From the NCBI GenBank assembly GCA_943327755.2, contig CALPYF020000057.1, forward strand, positions 1 to 19,867: a stretch of 19,867 nt of DNA, in the 5' to 3' direction. Position numbers and translations under genes: made by a program. Origin of the DNA: Deinococcus hopiensis KR-140. GTDB taxonomy: Bacteria > Deinococcota > Deinococci > Deinococcales > Deinococcaceae. Shown one piece after another: positions 14,104 to 19,867 of the stretch. The notes beneath the pieces were generated by a model, which had not been told where the DNA came from, did no database searches, and saw only the letters and a list, made by a program, of their open reading frames with translations. Numbering within the stretch: position 1 is the first letter of the stretch; each line of letters opens with the position of its first letter.

Positions 14104-14193
14104 CCTGTCCCTCCTCCAGAGAGAACACTCAAGAATCGTTGAACATTCATTCAGGTCACAACCAAGCATGCCCGCAGGTCTGAGTCCAGCCGG

Positions 14194-14199
14194 CATACT
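14194..14199 (+). promoter_or_regulatory. Possible -10 box of the second receiver gene
   Basis: CATACT resembles TATAAT and ends 7 nt before ATG 14207. There is no Shine-Dalgarno sequence, so leaderless translation is plausible. No clear -35 was found. Confidence 0.35.
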
Positions 14200-14206
14200 G
14201 CCTGGG

Positions 14207-14641
14207 ATGGAACCGCTCCGCCTTCTGCTGATCGACGACCACATCGCCGAGATCCTGCTCGTCGAAGCGATGCTGGAAGGATCGGCAGAACCGGTTGAAC
14301 TGACCAGTATCCGCACCGGGGGCGCCGCCCTGGCCTATCTGGAGGGCAGCGCCTCTCTCCCCCACCTGATCGTGCTCGACCTGAATCTGCCGGGTATGTC
14401 AGGCCTGGAGGTCCTCCGGGCACTCCGGGCTTCCGTGAGATGGCACGATCTCCCCGTGATCATTCGCAGTGGCAGTCAAAATCCTGTCGATCGGCAGTCG
14501 GCAGCGGATGCCGGCGCGAGCGGATACTTGACCAAACCCGCGCTCTTCGAAGCGCTCGAAGCGCAGCTGCGTGAGCTACTCGGGCAGTGGCAGCACCTGA
14601 GAAGTGGCACGCAGCGTGCCCAGCTGGCCACCGCCGGGTAA
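14207..14641 (+). CDS. Single-domain response regulator (Rcp1/CheY-like receiver)
   Basis: A 144-residue receiver domain without output domain. It has the acidic pair in LLLIDDHIAE (Asp10, Asp11), phosphoacceptor Asp58 in LIVLDLNLPGMSG and the Lys in GYLTKPALF. At the conserved Thr/Ser position the sequence reads IIRSGSQ. ATG 14207 gives the usual short lead into the first strand; the earlier ATG 14168 adds a stretch unlike a receiver. Known: lone receivers of this kind are often partners of bacteriophytochromes or other kinases; no such kinase is adjacent. It is related in layout to the divergent Asn-bearing receiver. A dihydrofolate-reductase-like gene follows with its ribosome site over the stop codon. 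Confidence 0.9.
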   Translation: MEPLRLLLIDDHIAEILLVEAMLEGSAEPVELTSIRTGGAALAYLEGSASLPHLIVLDLNLPGMSGLEVLRALRASVRWHDLPVIIRSGSQNPVDRQSAADAGASGYLTKPALFEALEAQLRELLGQWQHLRSGTQRAQLATAG

Positions 14642-14650
14642 GGAGGCGTT

Positions 14651-15246
14651 CTGCGCAAACTCGTGTACTACATCGCCAGCAGTCTCGATGGGTTCATCGC
14701 CGGCAAGGGGCGTTCGACGCGTTCCCGGTGAGCGACACGTACATCCAGCACATCGCGACGCACCTTCCGGAAACACTGCCGGCTCATATCCGCACCGCAC
14801 TGGGGGTGCCCGGAGCCCCCAGGCGGTTCGATACGGTGCTGATGGGCCACGCCACGTACGAACCAGCTCGCCTCGCCCAGATCACCAGTCCGTACGCCCC
14901 ACTTCGGCAGTACGTCTTCAGTCGCCACCTGCCACCCTCGACCGACCCGGCCGTCACCGTGGTGACCGGAGATCCGGTTCCTGTGGTGCAGCGGCTGAAA
15001 GCCGAGTCGACGGACCGTGACATCTGGTTGTGTGGCGGTGGGGATCTGGCCGCTCAACTCATCGGTGAGATCGACGAGGTGGTGATCAAACTCAATCCAG
15101 TCGTGCTGGGGCAGGGTGTGCCGCTGTTCCGTGGACTCCCGGCAGCGCACCACTTCGTGTATGCGGGACAGGAAGTGCATGACGGCGGCGTCCTCTGGGT
15201 GACCTACACCGCTGCCAAACACGCTGTGGCCGTGGAACGCGGCTGA
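14651..15246 (+). pseudogene. RibD-C/dihydrofolate reductase-like gene with a -1 frameshift
   Basis: AAGGAGG (14640-14646) is followed 4 nt later by CTG 14651, opening LRKLVYYIASSLDGFIAGKG, the normal N-terminus of RibD-C family reductases. After the GGGG run at 14707-14710 this frame turns into a nonsense tail and stops at 14729-14731, while the adjacent frame continues with FDAFPVSDTYIQHI and the rest of the family (VLMGHATYEP, DIWLCGGGDLAAQLI, VLGQGVPLF) to 15246. One extra G in the run would give GKGAFDAF and restore one reading frame. It is therefore a recent mutation, a homopolymer error or programmed slippage. The CTG start is unusual. Known members reduce pterin- or deaminated pyrimidine-like substrates; this one is unassigned. 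Confidence 0.75.
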
Positions 15247-15260
15247 GCTGCCGTCCACGG
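15230..15260 (+). terminator. Hairpin spanning the stop of the reductase-like gene
   Basis: CCGTGGA (15230-15236) pairs with TCCACGG (15254-15260), and CGGC/GCCG (15240-15243, 15250-15253) pair inside, leaving a 3-nt bulge and the stop codon in the loop. There is no T-tract. It may act as a weak terminator. Confidence 0.35.
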
Positions 15261-15563
15261 TCGGATCGACTTGAGACGACGCTTCAATACCGTACCTACG
15301 TGAGACCGCGAGGCTCAGGAAGTACTCCGGCGTTCCTGCTTCAGCCTTCGGCGCGACCCCACTGCCCATGGGGCCAACACGGGCTGCCACTTTAGCCTGC
15401 GGGACCTGAGCGAAGACCGTCAGGAGCCTGTGCCCCTGTGCGGAGCCCGTCCTGCTGCGTCACTCACCACAACAAATTGACCTCCACCGTGGAGTTGTCA
15501 CCCACCTCCTTTCCGTTCGCTGCTCCCCTCTTCCTGTGGGACCTCAAGGCCTTGACACGCGCC
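15247..15563. other. 317-nt interval between convergent genes
   Basis: No credible gene was found. The notable content is an operator-like dyad CTCCAC-C-GTGGAG at 15482-15494 starting just inside a TTGACC hexamer (15477-15482). Since both flanking genes point inward, a promoter here would be unexpected, so this may be the remnant of a lost gene or a small RNA locus. Confidence 0.4.
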
Positions 15564-16283
<720 letters not shown>

Positions 16284-16408
16284 GAGGACTCCCTTGCGCG
16301 ACCGCAGGGGGCGCACCGTCTCAGCGTGGAGAACTTCAACGCCCCGCAGATGAGCTGAACTCAGTGATAGCTTCACGTGACAACGGGCAAGTGCCCCGCC
16401 GCGTTCTC

Positions 16409-16429
16409 CGTGGAGCAGGTTGCTCCACG
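16409..16429. repeat. 9-bp inverted repeat between the VIT gene and the four-helix protein
   Basis: CGTGGAGCA-GGT-TGCTCCACG is a perfect 9-bp dyad. It lies 126 nt upstream of the VIT-type start and downstream of the other - strand gene, so it may be an operator or a read-through barrier. A TCACGTGA palindrome at 16373-16380 is nearer the VIT start. Confidence 0.4.
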
Positions 16430-16534
16430 TTCCCGGGTCAGCAGGTGGACGCCTGTCAGACGGCGGCCTGCAGCGTCAACTGGAGTGTCGCCCCGTCAGG
16501 CCTGCACCGGTAGGGCCGCCTGCCCCCGAATCCA

Positions 16535-16553
16535 TCTGCCGCGGGGCGGCAGA
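16535..16553 (-). terminator. Terminator hairpin after the four-helix membrane protein gene
   Basis: A perfect 8-bp stem TCTGCCGC / GCGGCAGA with a 3-nt loop lies 26 nt past the stop of the - strand gene at 16580. No clear T-run follows. Confidence 0.5.
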
Positions 16554-16579
16554 CGATCGGAACCCTCCGTGTGGGCGCA

Positions 16580-16984
16580 TCACACCGCGCGAACTGCCGC
16601 AGGTGACCGCAGGGCGGCGACGCCGAGCACCACGAACGCCGCTTCCGAGATCAGGGCCCAGATCCCGCTCACTTCCGCCCAGTTGCCGATGTCACCGGTG
16701 GCGTGTGGCAGGCCGGTGGTCCGGGTCAGCACGAACCCGATGATGGCGCCGAGCGAGATGACGATCCCCAGGACGTACCCGCGGCGCCAGTGGCTGGACA
16801 GGAGCCACGCGCCGGCCGCGGCGCAGCCTGCCACCAGCAGGATGTACGCCCAGCCGAGGTACGCTGTCTCCCCCAGCTTGTCTGGAATGTCAACGAAGTG
16901 AATCCAGGCCGTGATGGCCAGCAGCGCCAGGCCAAGCAGGTGCAGCGACGGGGAGCGGTTGGCTTCGGGGGATCGATTCGTCAT
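16580..16984 (-). CDS. Four-helix hypothetical membrane protein
   Basis: A 134-residue protein with four hydrophobic segments: LHLLGLALLAITAWIHFV (residues about 14-31), YLGWAYILLVAGCAAAGAWL (about 41-60), YVLGIVISLGAIIGFVL (about 69-85) and ALISEAAFVVLGVAAL (about 109-124). The loop TRTTGLPHATGDIGNWAEVS between helices 3 and 4 looks conserved-type but I cannot name the family. ATG 16984 is preferred over the longer start at 17119 because the extra part is highly basic, lacks family character and would cover the divergent promoter. It is transcribed away from the PAP2 gene with a matching 21-bp box before each start, so the two are probably co-regulated. Confidence 0.75.
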   Translation of the reverse strand: MTNRSPEANRSPSLHLLGLALLAITAWIHFVDIPDKLGETAYLGWAYILLVAGCAAAGAWLLSSHWRRGYVLGIVISLGAIIGFVLTRTTGLPHATGDIGNWAEVSGIWALISEAAFVVLGVAALRSPAAVRAV

Positions 16985-17003
16985 GAACGTAGCCTGAGAC
17001 CCA

Positions 17004-17024
17004 AAGGTAAAATCCCGGTATACC
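17004..17024 (-). promoter_or_regulatory. 21-bp box upstream of the four-helix membrane protein
   Basis: Read on the - strand this is GGTATACCGG-GA-TTTTACCTT. It ends 19 nt before the start codon at 16984. It matches the box at 17096-17116 in 19 of 21 positions in opposite orientation, so both divergent genes carry the same signal at the same distance. The core GGTATACC is itself palindromic. Confidence 0.6.
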
Positions 17025-17095
17025 CGGCGCGCACCAATCCTGAAGGGCAGCCTCAGAGGGCGTCTGTCCAGTAGCCGCGCCCTGTTCAGCCGTAC

Positions 17096-17116
17096 GGTAT
17101 ACCGGCGTTTTACCTT
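17096..17116 (+). promoter_or_regulatory. 21-bp box upstream of the PAP2 gene
   Basis: GGTATACCGG-CG-TTTTACCTT ends 20 nt before ATG 17137. It is the inverted counterpart of 17004-17024 (two mismatches). It may be an operator, or a promoter whose -10 is TATACC. No third copy of the whole box was found in the window. Confidence 0.6.
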
Positions 17117-17136
17117 CACGGCGCAGGGTGGCGACC

Positions 17137-17790
17137 ATGACCCCTTGGCCTCCCCTGTCCCTGCGCGCCCTCCTGCGCCTGATGCTGGGCGTCCTGCTGC
17201 CCCTACTGATTGTCGGGTACCTCGCCGAGGACGTCTTCGAGCAGCAGCGCTTCACCTTCGAGACGCCACTCCTGATCTGGATTCACGCGCAGGCCGGTTC
17301 TGCCCTGACGCAGACCAGCGTTGCCCTGAACACCATCGGCGGTCCCGTCGTGATGGGCGGCGTCTTCGTGCTGGTCGTGCTGGGCCTGTGGCTCACGGCT
17401 CGCCGTCCACAGGCCATCTTCGCTGCGGTAGGTCTGGGCAGCGCCGTTGGGGTGGCGCTGGTGATGAAGCTCGTCTTTCACCGCCCCCGGCCAGCACTGT
17501 GGCCCCGGCTGATCACCGAGAGCGGCGCGTCATTCCCGAGTGGGCACTCCACCACGGCCGCCGCCCTCGTCACGTGCCTGGTCCTGCTGCTGTGGCGCAC
17601 TCCCTGGCGCTGGCCAACCCTGATCTTGGGCAGCCTGTACGCCTTGCTGATGGGTTCCAGCCGCCTGGTGCTCGGCGTGCATTACCCCACCGACGTACTG
17701 GCCGGATGGCTGACCGGTCTGAGCCTGGTGCTGGGGGTGTACCACCTGCGCAGCTCTGCCCTGAGACACGTTTCCGTGGGTAGCGCGTGA
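17137..17790 (+). CDS. PAP2 family phosphatase (undecaprenyl-diphosphate/lipid phosphatase type)
   Basis: A 217-residue membrane protein with all three PAP2 signatures: KLVFHRPRP (residues 111-119), PSGHS (134-138, catalytic His137) and SRLVLGVHYPTD (about 174-185, catalytic His). Six hydrophobic segments are arranged as in bacterial lipid phosphatases. Known: such enzymes remove phosphate from undecaprenyl diphosphate or phosphatidic/phosphatidylglycerol phosphates on the outer side of the membrane. ATG 17137 was chosen because AGGGTGG (17125-17131) precedes it; GTG 17128 is an alternative. It lies upstream of a two-component system on the same strand, which could respond to envelope stress, though no proof is in the sequence. 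Confidence 0.92.
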   Translation: MTPWPPLSLRALLRLMLGVLLPLLIVGYLAEDVFEQQRFTFETPLLIWIHAQAGSALTQTSVALNTIGGPVVMGGVFVLVVLGLWLTARRPQAIFAAVGLGSAVGVALVMKLVFHRPRPALWPRLITESGASFPSGHSTTAAALVTCLVLLLWRTPWRWPTLILGSLYALLMGSSRLVLGVHYPTDVLAGWLTGLSLVLGVYHLRSSALRHVSVGSA

Positions 17791-17857
17791 TGGGCAGTGG
17801 CCGGGCTCGCCACCCCGACTGTCATGATCCTGTTGTGCCTACGCTTTGGGAGATCCT

Positions 17858-18526
17858 ATGCGCGTCCTGATCGTTGAAGATGATCCCCATATTGCCGAGC
17901 TGCTCCGCGACGGCCTGACCGAGGACGGCTACGACTGCGACCTCGCCCGCAGCGCCGCAGAAGGGGCGGAACTGGCCCGGCTCTTCCCGTACAGCCTGCT
18001 GCTCCTCGACGTCATGCTGCCGGAGGGGATCGACGCCGGGTACCACCTCGGTCAGCAGCTCCGGGAGGAGGGGATCACCGCGCTCATGATGTACCTCACG
18101 GCGCGCGGGACCGTCGAGGACCGCGTCGAGGGTCTGGAGGCCGGCGGGGACGACTACCTCGTTAAACCGTTCGCGTTCAGGGAACTGCGCGCCCGCATCC
18201 GGGCGCTGCTGCGGCGGGCCGGCGGCAGCGCGCAGAACGCCTTGACCCTCCCGAACGGCTGGGTGATGGATCTGGGCGGGCGGGAACTGCACCGCGCGGG
18301 CGTCCGGGTGGACCTGACCCGGCGGGAGTTCGCGCTGCTGGAACTGCTGGCCCTGCACCCGGAGCGGGCCTTCACGCGGGATGAGATCATCGGGCGCCTG
18401 TGGAGTGGGGACGCGTGCGTGGAGCCGAAAGTCATTGACGTGTACGTGAGTACCGTCCGCCGCAAGACCGAGGACCGCCTGATCGAGACGCTGCGGGGCA
18501 CCGGGTACCGCCTGGGCCGCGCGTGA
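17858..18526 (+). CDS. OmpR/PhoB-family response regulator
   Basis: A 222-residue protein with an N-terminal receiver (residues 1-118) and C-terminal winged helix. The receiver has Glu-Asp-Asp in VLIVEDDPHI, phosphoacceptor Asp51 in LLLLDVMLPEG, Thr in YLTARG and Lys103 in LVKPFAFRELRARI. The winged helix shows LTRREFALLELLALHPERAF, SGDACVEPKVIDVYVSTVRR and the closing RGTGYRLG. GGGAG at 17848-17852 precedes ATG 17858. Its stop overlaps the GTG of the sensor kinase (GTGA, 18523-18526), so the two form a coupled pair. The regulated genes are unknown; the PAP2 gene 68 nt upstream is a candidate. Confidence 0.95.
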   Translation: MRVLIVEDDPHIAELLRDGLTEDGYDCDLARSAAEGAELARLFPYSLLLLDVMLPEGIDAGYHLGQQLREEGITALMMYLTARGTVEDRVEGLEAGGDDYLVKPFAFRELRARIRALLRRAGGSAQNALTLPNGWVMDLGGRELHRAGVRVDLTRREFALLELLALHPERAFTRDEIIGRLWSGDACVEPKVIDVYVSTVRRKTEDRLIETLRGTGYRLGRA

Positions 18527-19866
18527 CACATCTGCTTCAGCGCCTGAGTCTGCGGGTCAAACTGACGCTGGGCTACGCGCTGGTGTTCAGCGTGATCCTG
18601 CTGCTCGGCGGCGCCGGGATCTGGCTCGCCACGGAGAGGGCTGTCTTGCGCGCGTTGGACGTGTCACTGCAGAACACGCTCGTGGTCGCGCAGGGGAGCC
18701 TGGAAGCCGACAGTGGCCCGGCAAGGTTCACGGATGAGCTCCAACCCGGAGGTGCCGTCACGGTGCTGCTCCTGCGCGCTGACGGTACGGTCGTCTCCCG
18801 CGTCGGTCGTCCCGGACCGGAGGCACCCGGCGCGGTTCGCACCGGGTTCCGGACCGTGCAGGGGGAACGGTCACTCACGGAGCCGGTAAGCGGCGGACTG
18901 TACCTGCGCGTGTCCCAGCCGGTGGCCCCAACCTGGGAGTTCCTGGAGACCCTGGCGCGCATCCTCCTCCTGGGCAGCGCGGGGATGGTCGTCCTGGCCT
19001 GCGTGGCGGGCTACTGGCTGGCGCACCGGGCCTTGCGGCCGGTCGACGAGGTGGCCCGCACGGCCCACAGCATCGCCGAGCGTGGGGATTACGCCGAGCG
19101 GGTCACGCCTGCGCCCGGACACGACGAGATGGCGCGCCTGACGGACACGGTCAACCGGATGCTCGACCGCCTCTCAGGGACCATCGAGCGGGAAAAACAG
19201 TTCGCCCGGATTGCCGCGCATGAGCTGCGTACGCCGCTCACCACACTCAAGGGCCGCCTGGAGTTGACGCTGGAGAGGCCCCGCAGCGCGCCGGAGTACG
19301 CGCGGGCGCTGGAGGGCATGGCGGGGCGCGTGGAGGCCCTGAATGCCCTCACCGAGAGCCTGCTGGCCCTGGCCCGCACGGACGCCCCGGTGCAGCTGAC
19401 GCGGGTGGACCTGGGGAGCGCCGCGTTGAGTGTCAGTGAGACCTTCGAAGACGCCGCGCATCTGCACGGCCGAACCCTGCACCTGGACGTGCAGGAGCGC
19501 TGGGTTCTGGCCGAGCGCGATGGGGTGGAGCGGGTCATCAGCAACCTGCTCGACAACGCCCTGAAGTACGGGGCCGCTGGCCCCGTATACCTGCGCGTGT
19601 CCGGCATGACCCTCGCGGTGCAGAATCAGGGGCCGGGACCGAGGGCCGACGACTGGGCGCAGCTACAGCTGCCCTTCGAGCGGGGGGCGGGGCAGCAGGC
19701 CACCAGCGGAAGTGGGTTGGGTCTGGCGCTCGTCGCGGCGCTGGCGCGCCGCTGGCACGCGCAGGTGCAGCCGGAGTGGCAGGTCGGCACGTTCACGGTG
19801 TCCATCACGTTCCCAGCTGAGGCTGCCGCATCCAGTGGCAGCCCGACCGGACAACTCAGGCGATGA
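18523..19866 (+). CDS. Sensor histidine kinase of the OmpR-type pair
   Basis: A complete 447-residue kinase beginning at GTG 18523. Hydrophobic segments at about residues 14-34 and 146-168 bracket a 110-residue periplasmic sensor without Cys or evident ligand motif. HAMP follows (about 169-222), then HisKA with His233 in AAHELRTPLTTLKGR, and HATPase_c with SNLLDNALKYG (N box) and GSGLGLALVAAL (G2). The G1 loop reads NQGPGP, with Asn where Asp is usual, a variation also seen in heavy-metal sensors of the CusS type. It should phosphorylate the overlapping regulator. The stop is at the last bases of the window, so downstream genes are not visible. Confidence 0.95.
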   Translation: MTHLLQRLSLRVKLTLGYALVFSVILLLGGAGIWLATERAVLRALDVSLQNTLVVAQGSLEADSGPARFTDELQPGGAVTVLLLRADGTVVSRVGRPGPEAPGAVRTGFRTVQGERSLTEPVSGGLYLRVSQPVAPTWEFLETLARILLLGSAGMVVLACVAGYWLAHRALRPVDEVARTAHSIAERGDYAERVTPAPGHDEMARLTDTVNRMLDRLSGTIEREKQFARIAAHELRTPLTTLKGRLELTLERPRSAPEYARALEGMAGRVEALNALTESLLALARTDAPVQLTRVDLGSAALSVSETFEDAAHLHGRTLHLDVQERWVLAERDGVERVISNLLDNALKYGAAGPVYLRVSGMTLAVQNQGPGPRADDWAQLQLPFERGAGQQATSGSGLGLALVAALARRWHAQVQPEWQVGTFTVSITFPAEAAASSGSPTGQLRR

Positions 19867-19867
19867 C

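Noticed and set aside
13612..14142. 176-codon + strand frame with AGGAG and ATG
   Set aside because: It is the antisense of the receiver gene at 13624-14103, which has clear receiver motifs; the + strand product has no recognisable features.
14668..15390. 240-codon - strand frame opposite the reductase-like gene
   Set aside because: Antisense of a conserved family sequence; the part beyond 15246 has protein-like stretches but no start signal or recognised motif.

Overview
The window is a high-GC bacterial chromosome or megaplasmid segment that I read as Deinococcus or a close relative. The pointers are codon use very rich in G and C at third positions, several genes with a TANNNT -10 box 6-7 nt before the start codon (the leaderless layout common in Deinococcus), an exported Dps, a DUF2270 protein and a structured intergenic element of a kind I associate with Deinococcus. 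The genus is an inference. No rRNA, tRNA, CRISPR array, IS element or prophage gene was seen.

Region A (1-4718, all + strand) is a sulfur/persulfide module. It holds the 3' end of a protein with a C-terminal rhodanese domain (probably an MBL-fold/rhodanese fusion), a single-domain rhodanese, a TauE/SafE permease, a YeeE/YedE transporter split into two proteins, a universal stress protein, a DUF2270 membrane protein, a rhodanese lipoprotein and a CsoR-family repressor. The repressor keeps both sensor cysteines but has Tyr where copper-sensing CsoR has its His ligand, so it looks CstR-like. An ATACCC-N5-GGGTAT dyad typical of this repressor family lies just before the lipoprotein-repressor pair.

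Region B (4785-9562, + strand) is a periplasmic copper module: a His-rich DUF2946 protein, an MbnP-like protein, YcnI-like, CopC, CopD, an MbnH-like di-haem enzyme, and a small unassigned exported protein. Three of the exported proteins are predicted to have His as first residue after signal cleavage. The MbnP/MbnH pair flanks YcnI-CopC-CopD, and no methanobactin synthesis genes are visible. Perfect hairpins sit between the non-overlapping cistrons.

Region C (9563-13623) is mixed. It has a winged-helix-like protein preceded by an 18-codon leaderless upstream ORF that overlaps its start, a small membrane-anchored hypothetical protein, a TrkH/KtrB K+ transporter subunit, a 468-nt gene-free stretch and an exported Dps followed by a good terminator hairpin.

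Region D (13624-19866) holds a divergent pair of single-domain response regulators (one with Asn at the phosphoacceptor position), a RibD-C/dihydrofolate-reductase-like gene with a frameshift, a VIT1/CCC1-type transporter on the - strand, a four-helix membrane protein divergent from a PAP2 phosphatase with matching 21-bp inverted boxes before both starts, and an OmpR-type response regulator overlapping a complete sensor kinase.
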